NCBI GenBank assembly: GCA_965601975.1
Contig: OZ271856.1
Coordinates: 1,612,001-1,676,000, forward strand
DNA length: 64,000 nt
Direction of reading: 5' to 3'
Origin: JANQIO01 sp965601975
Lineage (GTDB): Bacteria; Pseudomonadota; Gammaproteobacteria; Pseudomonadales; Halieaceae
Each line of letters starts with the position of its first letter. Position 1 is the first letter of the stretch. Position numbers and translations under genes: made by a program. Positions 53,964 through 63,129 of this stretch are shown piece by piece. The notes under the pieces were generated by a model, which worked only from the letters and a program-made list of their open reading frames with translations, was not told the DNA's origin and did no database searches.

Positions 53964-56933
53964 ATGAGCACTATTCCCTTCAACAAGAAACTGATTGTGC
54001 GCGCGGTCGCGTCGTGCTGCGTACTCGGCACCAGTGCGGCTGCACTGGCGCAGGAGGGCGCTGGCGCGGTCGACGAAGGCACGCCGCGGATGATCGAGGA
54101 AGTCGTGGTCACCGGTATCCGCAGCTCCCTGCAGCGTTCCATGGACGTGAAACGCATGGGGCAGGGTGTCGTTGACGCCATTTCCGCCACCGACATCGGC
54201 AAGATGCCGGATACCAACCTGGCGGAATCCCTGCAGCGCGTGACCGGTGTGTCCATCGACCGGGTCAACGGTGAGGGCGCCCGGGTGACGGTGCGTGGCT
54301 TTGGCCCCGATTACAACGTGATCACGCTGAACAACCGGCAAATGCCCGCCGCTAACCTCGAAGACACGGCAGCCTCCGCGTCGCGTTCCTTTGACTTCGC
54401 CCAGCTGGCGGCGGAAAGCGTCAGCGGCGTGCAGGTCTACAAGACCGGCCGCGCCGACCTGAACACCGGCGGTATCGGCTCGACCATCAATATCAGCACC
54501 ACCCGTCCGCTGGAGATGCCCGAGGGTGCCATGAGCATCACTGCGAAGGGCAACTACGACTCCACCAACGAGGACGGCGGAGACGACTGGACCCCGGAAG
54601 TCTCCGGTATCTTCAGCCGCAACTTCGCTGACGACACCATCGGTATCGCGATTTCCGCGAGCTATTCCGAGCGTGACAGCGGCTACGACCAGGCCGGCAC
54701 CACGTCCGGCTGGTACACCATCGAGGGCGGTGCGGGCGACTGGGGCTCCGTTGCCCCCGACGATCCCAACTGGGTGAACCCACCCCAGGATGGCCAGGTC
54801 TACTCCATGCCGCGGAACATCAACTACCAGTTCGGCCAGGTGCAGCGCGAGCGTACCAACGCCATGGCGACCCTGCAGTGGCGCCCGATCGATACGGTGA
54901 CCGCCACCCTGGATTACACCTACTCCAACTTCGACATCGAGGAGCAGCGCCAGGACTTCTCGGCCTGGTTCAACGGCGTACCTACCGGCGGTGAGTTCAC
55001 CGAGGGTACTGTCATCGCGCCGGTCATCTACAACGACGGCACCGGCGCCGATGTGGGTATGGGCATCGGTGAGTGGGGCCGCGAGAACGAGCTGAATTCG
55101 GTCGGCATCAACATCAAGTGGGAGCCCACCGAGAACTTCATGCTGGCCTTCGACTACCACGATGCGGATGCGGAGAACGGCTCCAAGGACAATCGGGGTT
55201 CCAACAACGTGATCTCCGGCGTGCAGTTCAACCGGGTCGGCAATACCGTCGACTACAGCCAGGACCTGCCGGTCCTGACCCTGGACACCAGCACACCGCT
55301 GGACCCGACCCAGATGCTGTCCTCCGGTACGTCCTTCCGCGACAGCTACATGAAGAACGACATCGAGCAGGCGCAGTTGTACGGTAAGTACTACTTCGAC
55401 AGCGACAAGTTCTCGTTCCTCAGCAGTATCGATTTCGGCCTGTCCTACGTGAAGAACGAGAACCGCTCGGCCTTCTCCAACGCCCAGCGGGATACCTGGG
55501 GCGGCTACGGCAGCCCGGATGATTATCCCGAAAGTCTGTACACCCCGCAGAGCCTGCCGGGCCAGTTCGACGAGCTGGATGGCGCCGGGAACCCGAACCT
55601 GGAGTCCACCTACTACGAGGTCGACTTCAACGGCATCCGAAATGCGATTTCCGATATTGCATCCGCGAACGGCGAGACCATCAGCCCGTGCGGCACGCTG
55701 CTCTGCGCCGATCCGTTCTACAACACCGACCGCACCGTGGAGGAAGAACAGAACTCCGCCTATGTGCAGGTCAACATGTCCTGGGAAGACACAGCCTGGC
55801 CGATGCGCCTGACCATGGGTCTGCGCTACGAGGACACGGACGTGGATGCCCAGGCCTTCGTGCCACTCTGGGATAGCCTGGTGTGGTCAGCGGATAACGA
55901 GTTCACACCTCTCGCCACCGGCGCTGCGGGCGGCTTTATCGAGGATGATGGCTCCTACGATCACTGGCTGCCGAATATCGACTTCGATATCGAGCCGATC
56001 GAGAACGTCCTGTTCCGGGCCTCCTACAGTGAGACCATCACGCGGGCCAACTTCAACGACCTGCAGGCGGGCAAGACCATCAACCAGCCGGTGCGTTTCA
56101 ACGGCGGTACGGGTGCTTCGGGTAATACCAACCTGCAGCCCTTCGAGTCGGAAAACTTCGACTTCTCGGCCGAGTGGTACTACAGCGACGGCAGCTACGT
56201 CTCTGTCGGCTACTACGACAAGAACGTGGACAACTTCATCGGTAACACCACGGTGAACGAGACGGTGTTCGACCTGCCGCACCCGGCACAGGGTCCGCGT
56301 TACGACGATGCGGTGAATACCCTCGGTACGACTGACGCCTCGGTGGTTCGTCCCTACATGGAGTCCCTGTACGGGGCGCCGGTAGCGGGTGACGCGGCAC
56401 TGGGCGATCCCTCCACGGTGTTCAGCCTGGTCACCCCGGTCAACGTCGAAGAAGCTGAGATCGACGGCTGGGAAATCGCCTGGCAGCACATGTTCTGGGA
56501 GTCCGGCTTCGGCATGATCGTCAACTACACCACGGTGGACGGTGACGTCGAGTACGACAACGCCAACACCAACAAGGGTGAAGGTGTCGAGAACCAGTTC
56601 GCCCTGTTGGGTCTCAGCGACTCCGCGAACTTCATTGCCTTCTACGACAAGAACGGCCTGCAAGCCCGGATTGCCTACAACTGGCGTGACGAGTTCCTGC
56701 TCAACACGCTGGACGGCAACGGGGAACGCAACCCGGTCTACACCGATGACTACGGTCAGTGGGACTTCAATGTCAGCTGGGAAGTGCCCCAGGTGGATGG
56801 TCTGACGCTGATCGCCGAGGGCATCAACATCACTGAAGAAACGCAGCGCCAGTTCGGCCGAACCGACGAGATGGTCATCGTCGCGATCGAGCAGGGTGCT
56901 CGCTACGCTGTGGGTGTGCGGTACCAGTTCTGA
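53964..56933 (+). CDS. Large TonB-dependent receptor of the Caulobacter/Xanthomonas glycan type
   Basis: The 989-residue outer-membrane receptor starts at ATG 53964 after GGAGGT and has a signal peptide ending AALA. The TonB box and plug (MIEEVVVTGIRSSLQRSMD, DTNLAESLQRVTGVSIDRVNGEGARVTVRGFGPDYN) match the receptor subfamily common in Caulobacter and Xanthomonas polysaccharide loci. The barrel ends in VGVRYQF with a terminal Phe. It probably takes up xylo-oligosaccharides or a related glycan. Both a LacI-type and a LytTR-type site are in its leader, and a strong terminator follows. Confidence 0.94.
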   Translation: MSTIPFNKKLIVRAVASCCVLGTSAAALAQEGAGAVDEGTPRMIEEVVVTGIRSSLQRSMDVKRMGQGVVDAISATDIGKMPDTNLAESLQRVTGVSIDRVNGEGARVTVRGFGPDYNVITLNNRQMPAANLEDTAASASRSFDFAQLAAESVSGVQVYKTGRADLNTGGIGSTINISTTRPLEMPEGAMSITAKGNYDSTNEDGGDDWTPEVSGIFSRNFADDTIGIAISASYSERDSGYDQAGTTSGWYTIEGGAGDWGSVAPDDPNWVNPPQDGQVYSMPRNINYQFGQVQRERTNAMATLQWRPIDTVTATLDYTYSNFDIEEQRQDFSAWFNGVPTGGEFTEGTVIAPVIYNDGTGADVGMGIGEWGRENELNSVGINIKWEPTENFMLAFDYHDADAENGSKDNRGSNNVISGVQFNRVGNTVDYSQDLPVLTLDTSTPLDPTQMLSSGTSFRDSYMKNDIEQAQLYGKYYFDSDKFSFLSSIDFGLSYVKNENRSAFSNAQRDTWGGYGSPDDYPESLYTPQSLPGQFDELDGAGNPNLESTYYEVDFNGIRNAISDIASANGETISPCGTLLCADPFYNTDRTVEEEQNSAYVQVNMSWEDTAWPMRLTMGLRYEDTDVDAQAFVPLWDSLVWSADNEFTPLATGAAGGFIEDDGSYDHWLPNIDFDIEPIENVLFRASYSETITRANFNDLQAGKTINQPVRFNGGTGASGNTNLQPFESENFDFSAEWYYSDGSYVSVGYYDKNVDNFIGNTTVNETVFDLPHPAQGPRYDDAVNTLGTTDASVVRPYMESLYGAPVAGDAALGDPSTVFSLVTPVNVEEAEIDGWEIAWQHMFWESGFGMIVNYTTVDGDVEYDNANTNKGEGVENQFALLGLSDSANFIAFYDKNGLQARIAYNWRDEFLLNTLDGNGERNPVYTDDYGQWDFNVSWEVPQVDGLTLIAEGINITEETQRQFGRTDEMVIVAIEQGARYAVGVRYQF

Positions 56934-56967
56934 CGAACTGATATCGCCTTAGGCTATAAGCCTTTGA

Positions 56968-56997
56968 GCAGCCGCTAGTAATAGCGGCTGCTTTTTT
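56968..56997 (+). terminator. Factor-independent terminator of the receptor gene
   Basis: A perfect 10-bp stem (GCAGCCGCTA/TAGCGGCTGC) with a 4-base loop is followed by six T. It lies 35 bases past the receptor stop. The halogenase operon downstream therefore needs its own promoter or read-through. Confidence 0.93.
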
Positions 56998-57097
56998 CGT
57001 TTATAGGCCGTAGCGTTTTTTGGTGGTTTTCACGCACCCATGCTGTATATAGTGCTTCGTCCAGTCCGCGAAGACGGACTACTACCTGCGTAGAGTT

Positions 57098-58633
57098 GTG
57101 ATCAGTAAACCGATAACAAAGATCCTGATCCTGGGGGGCGGTTCAGCAGGCTGGCTGACGGCGGGCGTCATCGCCGCCGAGCACGGCGACCGGCTCCAGA
57201 TCACCCTGGTGGAATCCCCGGACGTTCCCACGATCGGCGTGGGCGAGGGGACCTGGCCGTCCATGCGCGAGACCCTGCGCAAGATGGGCGTCAGCGAGCA
57301 CGACTTTGTCCGTGAATGCGATGCCTCCTTCAAGCAGGGCTCCAAGTTCATCGGCTGGCGCAGCGGCGGCAGCGACGAGTTCTACTACCATCCCTTTTCG
57401 ATTCCCCAGGGCTTCTTCGAGGTCAACTCGGTGCCCTACTGGCAGGCCAACCTCGCGGACAAATCGTTTGCGTCCGCGGTCTGCGCCCAGGAGCAGGTAA
57501 GCGAGCGCGGGCTTGCGCCGAAACAGCTCGCCACCCCGGAGTACGCGGCGGTCGTCAACTACGCCTATCACCTGGACGCGGCCAAGTTCGGACTGTTCCT
57601 CAGGAAGCACTGCGTGGAGCGGCTGGGCGTCGTGCACGTCGCCGATCACGTCACCGGCGTCAAACGGGCGGACGACGGCGATATCGCCGCCCTGGCCACC
57701 CGGGAGCACGGCGAACTCGACGCGGACCTGTTCATCGACTGTTCCGGCAGCCGCGCGCTGTTGCTGGGCCAGGAACTGGAGCAGTCCTTTGTCAGCCGCC
57801 GCAACATCCTGTTCAACGACCGGGCGCTGGCGGTCCAGGTTCCCTATCGGGAAGACGGCCAGGCCATCGCGTCTGCCACCCTGTCCACTGCGCAGAAGGC
57901 GGGCTGGGTCTGGGATATCGGCCTGCCCACTCGCCGTGGCGTGGGCTATGTCTACTCCAGCGCTCACAGCTCGGATGCCGACGCCGAGCAGGAATTGCGC
58001 ACCTACCTGCGCGGCAGCATGACGGATGCCGAAGCGGAGGCTGCAGAGCTGCGGCAACTGCAATTCGAACCGGGCCACCGTGAGAGCTTCTGGCATCGCA
58101 ACTGTGTGGCCGTCGGCATGGCGGCGGGCTTTATCGAGCCCCTGGAGGCCTCGGCCCTGGCGCTGGTGGAAATGTCCGCCGCGCAGATTCGCGATGACAT
58201 GCCGGTGGACCGGGCCGGTGCAGACCTGGCCGCCGAGCGCTTCAACCAGCGCTTCCTCTACCGCTGGGACCGGGTCATGGATTTCCTCAAGCTGCACTAC
58301 ATACTGTCGGAGCGCCGCGATACGAATTACTGGCGCGACCACCAGGATCCCGCCGGCATCCCGGCGCGCCTGCGGGAGCTGCTTTCCGTGTGGCGCTACC
58401 AGGCGCCGTCGCGGCGGGACTTCGTGCAGTTCGAGGAGATTTTCCCGGCGGCCAGCTACCAGTTTGTGCTGTACGGCATGGGCTTTCGCACCGACTTCGG
58501 CGCACAGCGCCGGCGCAGCGAGGATGCCGGCCTGGCCCGGCGGCACCTGGAGGAAAATGCAGCGCTGACACAGCGCCTCCTGGGTGGGCTCCCCACCAAC
58601 CGGGAACTGCTGAGCGCGCTGGGTAATCGCTGA
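57098..58633 (+). CDS. Flavin-dependent tryptophan-halogenase-family protein (variant motif)
   Basis: The 511-residue protein starts at GTG 57098. It has the FAD loop GGGSAGW (13-19), a Lys79 in ASFKQG that matches the catalytic Lys of PrnA-type halogenases, and a Glu in AAGFIEPLEAS. The WxWxIP motif is altered to Trp270-Val-Trp-Asp-Ile-Gly275. Family members chlorinate or brominate indoles, but this cluster type is found near glycan receptors, so the true substrate is unknown. A partner flavin reductase is not encoded nearby. It leads the run with SapC, cupin and a second halogenase. Confidence 0.88.
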   Translation: MISKPITKILILGGGSAGWLTAGVIAAEHGDRLQITLVESPDVPTIGVGEGTWPSMRETLRKMGVSEHDFVRECDASFKQGSKFIGWRSGGSDEFYYHPFSIPQGFFEVNSVPYWQANLADKSFASAVCAQEQVSERGLAPKQLATPEYAAVVNYAYHLDAAKFGLFLRKHCVERLGVVHVADHVTGVKRADDGDIAALATREHGELDADLFIDCSGSRALLLGQELEQSFVSRRNILFNDRALAVQVPYREDGQAIASATLSTAQKAGWVWDIGLPTRRGVGYVYSSAHSSDADAEQELRTYLRGSMTDAEAEAAELRQLQFEPGHRESFWHRNCVAVGMAAGFIEPLEASALALVEMSAAQIRDDMPVDRAGADLAAERFNQRFLYRWDRVMDFLKLHYILSERRDTNYWRDHQDPAGIPARLRELLSVWRYQAPSRRDFVQFEEIFPAASYQFVLYGMGFRTDFGAQRRRSEDAGLARRHLEENAALTQRLLGGLPTNRELLSALGNR

Positions 58634-58676
58634 ATTTCGCAGTATGCTGCGGCAACATTTGGATATGAGCGGACCA

Positions 58677-59390
58677 ATGACCAACCATGTAATTCTCAAC
58701 AACGTCGCCCACCGTGAACTGCGCGTGAAGCAGGGCTTCAGCGCCGAGTACGGCGATAACGTGATGTGCACCCTGGCGATCCCGTCGGAGTTCCGCAACC
58801 TGTCGGGGGACTTTCCGATCTTCTTCCACCTCAACCCGGAGACCCAGCAGTACATGCCCATGGCCATGTTCGGCTTCCAGCAGTGGGAGAACCTGTTCCT
58901 GGACGGCGAGCGCTGGGACAGCGGCTATGTGCCGCTGATGATGCGCCGCGGCCCCTTCCTGATCGGGCTGCAGCAGGCCCAGGAGGGCGGCGAGAAACAC
59001 ATGGTGATTTCCGTCGACACCGACGACCCGCGGGTCGGTGAGGTGGGCGAGTCCCTGTTTACCCCGTTTGGCGACAACAGCGAATACCTGGAATCCATCG
59101 TCGAGGTCATGCAGGCCATCGACCAGGGCCAGAGGGCGATCGAGGAGTTCACGGCGGCCCTGCTGGAGCACGACCTGATCGAGCCCTTCGCCCTCAACGT
59201 GACACTCAACAACGGCCAGCAGCACCGCCTGGACGGCTTTCATACCATCCACGAGGAAAAGCTCCGGGATCTGGACGGTGAAGTGCTGGCGGACTTCAGC
59301 CGCCGCGGTATCCTGCACGCCGCCTACATGATGCTGGCCTCGATGGCGAACATCCCCGACCTGATCATGCGGAAAAACCGCCTCGGCTGA
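58677..59390 (+). CDS. SapC-like protein
   Basis: The protein of about 237 residues starts at ATG 58677 (ATG 58665 is an alternative). The sequence MTNHVILNNVAHRELRVK and the segments VPSEFRNL-like IPSEFRNLSGDFPIFFHLNP, WDSGYVPLMMRRGPFLIG and FALNVTLNNG are typical of the SapC family, named after a Campylobacter S-layer-linked protein. No signal peptide or catalytic residue is evident. In other proteobacteria the gene sits between TonB receptors and halogenase-like genes, as here. It shares a base with the next start. Confidence 0.85.
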   Translation: MTNHVILNNVAHRELRVKQGFSAEYGDNVMCTLAIPSEFRNLSGDFPIFFHLNPETQQYMPMAMFGFQQWENLFLDGERWDSGYVPLMMRRGPFLIGLQQAQEGGEKHMVISVDTDDPRVGEVGESLFTPFGDNSEYLESIVEVMQAIDQGQRAIEEFTAALLEHDLIEPFALNVTLNNGQQHRLDGFHTIHEEKLRDLDGEVLADFSRRGILHAAYMMLASMANIPDLIMRKNRLG

Positions 59391-60382
59391 TGGGCGCCGC
59401 CGCCAGGGAAATTCACGAACCCGCGGGCAGCTTGCCGGATGAGCTGCTGGCGGCAGCACAGCCGGTGGTGTTGCGCGGCCTGGTGGCAGACTGGCCCGCG
59501 GTTGTAGCGGGTCGCGAGGGGCCGGGCCCCATGCTCGACTATCTCGAGGGCCTGGCACGCCAGACCGACGTGCTCGCCTTTCGCGGTTCGGAAGATATGG
59601 GCGGCCGCTTCTTCTACAACGATGACATGAGCGGTTTCAACTTTGACCGCATCACCTGCAGTCTCGAGCGCTTGCTGAGCGAACTGCGCTCCGGAGAGGA
59701 GAGCCACCTCTACCTGGGCTCCACCTCCGTGGAGCAGTGTTTCCCGGGCTTCCGCGCCCAGAACGATCTCGACCTGGGTGATGCTATCCCGCTCGTGTCG
59801 ATCTGGATGGGGGGACGCTCGCGCATTTCCGCCCACTTCGACGCCCCCGAGAACATCGCCTGTGTGGTGTCGGGAAAGCGCCGCTTTACCTTGTTCCCGC
59901 CGGAGCAGCTGGACAATCTCTACGTGGGCCCGCTGGACCTGACGCCCGCGGGGCAGGCCATCAGCCTGGTGGATTTCGCCGCGCCCGACTTCGAGCGCTT
60001 CCCGCGCTTTCGTGAGGCCCTGGACGCCGCCGTGGTGGCGGACCTCGAGCCCGGCGATGCACTCTACCTGCCCAGCATGTGGTGGCACCACGTCGAGGGG
60101 CTGAAGTCCCTCAACGTCCTGATCAACTACTGGTGGACGCCCGGGGTCCAGGGGCGGGGAAACCCCTTGAATGCGCTGGTCCATGCCCTGATGACGATTC
60201 GCGGCTTGCCGGAGCCGCAGCGCGAGGCCTGGCGGGGCCTGTTCGAACACTATGTATTTTCAGACGACGCGGACCTCTCGCATATACCGGAAAACCGGCG
60301 CGGGGTTCTCGGCGAAATCAACGCGGACATGGCGCGACAGCTGCGTGCTATGCTCCGGTCTAAACTGGGTGGCAGTGCTTAG
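59390..60382 (+). CDS. Cupin-like (JmjC/FIH-type) Fe/2-oxoglutarate oxygenase
   Basis: The 330-residue protein is a cupin_8/JmjC-type protein. The iron ligands are probably the His and Asp in RISAHFDAPEN and the late His in SMWWHHVEGL; the core SGKRRFTLFPPEQLDNLYVG is typical. Members hydroxylate peptide side chains or small molecules. Its start overlaps the SapC stop (TGATG), which indicates translational coupling. Two halogenases flank the SapC/cupin pair. Confidence 0.86.
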   Translation: MGAAAREIHEPAGSLPDELLAAAQPVVLRGLVADWPAVVAGREGPGPMLDYLEGLARQTDVLAFRGSEDMGGRFFYNDDMSGFNFDRITCSLERLLSELRSGEESHLYLGSTSVEQCFPGFRAQNDLDLGDAIPLVSIWMGGRSRISAHFDAPENIACVVSGKRRFTLFPPEQLDNLYVGPLDLTPAGQAISLVDFAAPDFERFPRFREALDAAVVADLEPGDALYLPSMWWHHVEGLKSLNVLINYWWTPGVQGRGNPLNALVHALMTIRGLPEPQREAWRGLFEHYVFSDDADLSHIPENRRGVLGEINADMARQLRAMLRSKLGGSA

Positions 60383-60423
60383 GTTTGCAGTGCAAACCGG
60401 CTGGCCAGGAAATAGGTGAAGGC

Positions 60424-61929
60424 ATGCAAGACAAACCCATAAGAAAGGTCGTTATTGCCGGCGGCGGCACCGCGGGCTGGATGGCGGCGGCGGCCATATC
60501 CAAGCTGATGGGCAAGAACCTCGATATCACGCTGGTGGAGTCGGAAATGATCGGCACCATCGGCGTCGGCGAGGCGACGATCCCCACCATGGTCTGGTTC
60601 AACCGCCTGCTGGGTATCGACGAGGCCACGTTCATGCGCGAGGTGCAGGGCACCTACAAGCTCGGCATTCGCTTCGAGAACTGGAAAGACCTGGATCATG
60701 CCTACATCCACGCCTTCGGCGTCACCGGCAAGGACTGCTGGGCCTGCGGTTTTCAGCACTTCTGGCTACGCGGCCAACAGCTGGGGATAGCGAGCGATTT
60801 CGGCGACTACTGTCTGGAGCGCGCTTCGGCGGAGGCCCACAGGTTTGCTCACCTGCCGAAGAACGGCCTCAACTACGCCTTCCACATCGATGCCTCCCTG
60901 TACGCGAAGTACCTGCGCAAGCTGAGCGAGGAGCACGGCGCGAAGCGGCAGGAGGGCAAGATCGCCAGGGTCAACGTCAGCCCGGATAACGGCTATATCG
61001 AATCCCTGCAGCTGGATAGCGGGGAAGTCCTGGAAGGTGACTTCTTTATCGACTGCACCGGTATGCGCGCGATGCTGATCGAGCAGGCCCTGCACACCGG
61101 CTACGAGTCCTGGTCACAGTGGCTGCCCTGCGATTCCGCGGTGGCGATCCAGACTGAAGGGGTGGAAGACCCGATTCCGTTCACGCGCGCCATCGCCCGC
61201 GACGCCGGCTGGCAGTGGCGCATTCCGCTGCAGCACCGGGTCGGCAACGGTATGGTCTACTGCAGCCGCTACAAGACGAAAGAGGAAGCGGAAGAACAGC
61301 TGCTGGGGAATATCGAAGGCAAGACGCTGACCAACCCCCTGCACATCCGTTTCAGCCCCGGGCGGCGCCTGAAGCAGTGGCACAAGAACTGCCTGGCGGT
61401 GGGCCTGTCCAGCGGCTTCCTGGAGCCGCTGGAGTCCACCAGCATTCACTTGATCCAGCAGAATATCGTGCGCTTCCTGCGGATGTTCCCCACCACCGGC
61501 ATACACCAGAGCGAGGTGGACGAGTACAACAAGCAGGCCAACTTCGATATCGAGACGATTCGCGATTTCATCATCCTGCACTACAAGGTGACCAACCGCA
61601 CCGACACGGATTTCTGGCGCCACTGCAAGTCCATGGAAGTGCCGGCAACGCTGGAGCATCGCATCCGCATCTTCGAGGAGACGGGCCACGTGTTCCGCGA
61701 AGCCGCTGAGCTTTTCGACGATTCCTGGCAGCAGGTGATGATCGGCCAGGGGCTGATGCCGGAGCGCTACCACGCACTGGTGGACACCATGTCCGAGCAG
61801 GAGCTCAAGCAGTTCCTCGATCAGGTGAAGTCGACCGTGGACCGCACGGTGGCAGGGCTGCCCTCTCATACGGAGTACCTGTCTCGCTTCCTGGGCAGCC
61901 AGCCCAGCCCGCAGAAAATGGTGGGCTGA
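60424..61929 (+). CDS. Second flavin-dependent tryptophan-halogenase-family protein (canonical motif)
   Basis: The 501-residue protein starts at ATG 60424. FAD loop GGGTAGW, Lys79 (GTYKLG), the intact Trp263-Gln-Trp-Arg-Ile-Pro268 (WxWxIP), and Glu in SSGFLEPLEST are all present. It is thus formally complete for FAD-dependent hypohalite chemistry, and it differs from the first halogenase in the WxWxIP region. The substrate is unknown. It follows the cupin gene after 41 bases and is probably in the same operon. Confidence 0.9.
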   Translation: MQDKPIRKVVIAGGGTAGWMAAAAISKLMGKNLDITLVESEMIGTIGVGEATIPTMVWFNRLLGIDEATFMREVQGTYKLGIRFENWKDLDHAYIHAFGVTGKDCWACGFQHFWLRGQQLGIASDFGDYCLERASAEAHRFAHLPKNGLNYAFHIDASLYAKYLRKLSEEHGAKRQEGKIARVNVSPDNGYIESLQLDSGEVLEGDFFIDCTGMRAMLIEQALHTGYESWSQWLPCDSAVAIQTEGVEDPIPFTRAIARDAGWQWRIPLQHRVGNGMVYCSRYKTKEEAEEQLLGNIEGKTLTNPLHIRFSPGRRLKQWHKNCLAVGLSSGFLEPLESTSIHLIQQNIVRFLRMFPTTGIHQSEVDEYNKQANFDIETIRDFIILHYKVTNRTDTDFWRHCKSMEVPATLEHRIRIFEETGHVFREAAELFDDSWQQVMIGQGLMPERYHALVDTMSEQELKQFLDQVKSTVDRTVAGLPSHTEYLSRFLGSQPSPQKMVG

Positions 61930-61983
61930 CGCGTTCCTCTTTGCCAGCACTGAGGTGGTGAAGCTCTCAAGGCAGACACCCGC

Positions 61984-63129
61984 ATGCCCGTAATCGTCCG
62001 CAAGATCGCGCGAGCGCTCTACCGCAACCGGAACTTACGGTTCTGGGCACATCAGCTCGCCGGCTGGGCGGGCTACTCCCTGGCCACGTTTCTCACCATC
62101 ACGGTCATGGACGGCAATGTCAGCCTCAACCACCTGCTGCATATCGCCCTGCAGGCGGGGCTGGGCATCCTGACGTCCTGGCCCCTGCGGCCCCTGTATC
62201 GCGCGATTTTCCATTCGTCGCTGCTGGTGCGCGTTGTCGTCTCGATCCTGGCGACCGTCCTCTTCAGCGCCCTGTGGACCGCGCTGCGCATCCACACCTT
62301 CATGCTGATCTCCGGCGAGACGGGATTGTGGCAGGAATTCAACTACTGGTATTTCGGCTCGCTGTTCGTCTTTCTCAGCTGGACCGTGCTCTACTACGGC
62401 GTTCACTACTACGAAATGGCGATTCTGGAGCACCAGAAGCTGCTGGAGGAGTCGGCGCTCCGTGAGAAGGAAGAGTCCCGCCGGCTCAGCGCGGAATCCG
62501 CGGCCCGCGAGGCCCAGCTGCGTATGCTGCGCTACCAGCTCAACCCCCACTTCCTGTTCAATACCCTGAATGCAATCAACGCCCACGTGCGGCTCGACGA
62601 GAATGACCAGGCCGGTGAGATGATCCAGAACCTCAGCCGGTTCCTGCGGCACACGCTTGAGCAGGACAGCATCGAGGACATTCCGCTGGTACAGGAGCTG
62701 GACTCCCTGAAGCTCTATCTCAATATCGAACAGGCCCGCTTCGGTGATCGACTGTCACTGGATTACGACATCGACCCGCAGACCCTGGACGCGCTGGTGC
62801 CCAGCCTGATCCTGCAGCCGGTGGTGGAAAACGCGATGAAGTACGCGGTAGACCCCAGTGAAACCGGCGCCAGCGTCGAGATCCGGTCATCGGTGCGCGA
62901 CGGAATGCTGGAGCTGCTGGTGCTGGACAGCGGCCCCGGCATGCCAGACGAAAAGGAACGGCGAGAGCGGGGCATTGGTCTGCGCAATACCCTGGAGCGA
63001 CTGCGGGCCCTGTACCAAGATGAGTACCTGTTTTCCATTGAAAACCGCGATCCCGCCGGGCTGGCGGTCACCATTCGATTGCCGTACCGCACCTCGGCAC
63101 TGCCCCTGGCGAGCGAGGTCGCGAGTTGA
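61984..63129 (+). CDS. LytS/YehU-type sensor histidine kinase
   Basis: The 381-residue kinase has four N-terminal membrane helices (about 20-145), a coiled-coil (about 155-180) and a His_kinase domain with the phospho-acceptor His in YQLNPHFLFNTLNAIN. A HATPase domain follows with LQPVVENAMKYAVD (N box) and LDSGPGM (G box). No large sensor domain is outside the membrane. It overlaps the response regulator gene by 4 bases, so the pair is a two-component system. Its signal may be linked to glycan uptake or halogenase chemistry. Confidence 0.94.
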   Translation: MPVIVRKIARALYRNRNLRFWAHQLAGWAGYSLATFLTITVMDGNVSLNHLLHIALQAGLGILTSWPLRPLYRAIFHSSLLVRVVVSILATVLFSALWTALRIHTFMLISGETGLWQEFNYWYFGSLFVFLSWTVLYYGVHYYEMAILEHQKLLEESALREKEESRRLSAESAAREAQLRMLRYQLNPHFLFNTLNAINAHVRLDENDQAGEMIQNLSRFLRHTLEQDSIEDIPLVQELDSLKLYLNIEQARFGDRLSLDYDIDPQTLDALVPSLILQPVVENAMKYAVDPSETGASVEIRSSVRDGMLELLVLDSGPGMPDEKERRERGIGLRNTLERLRALYQDEYLFSIENRDPAGLAVTIRLPYRTSALPLASEVAS

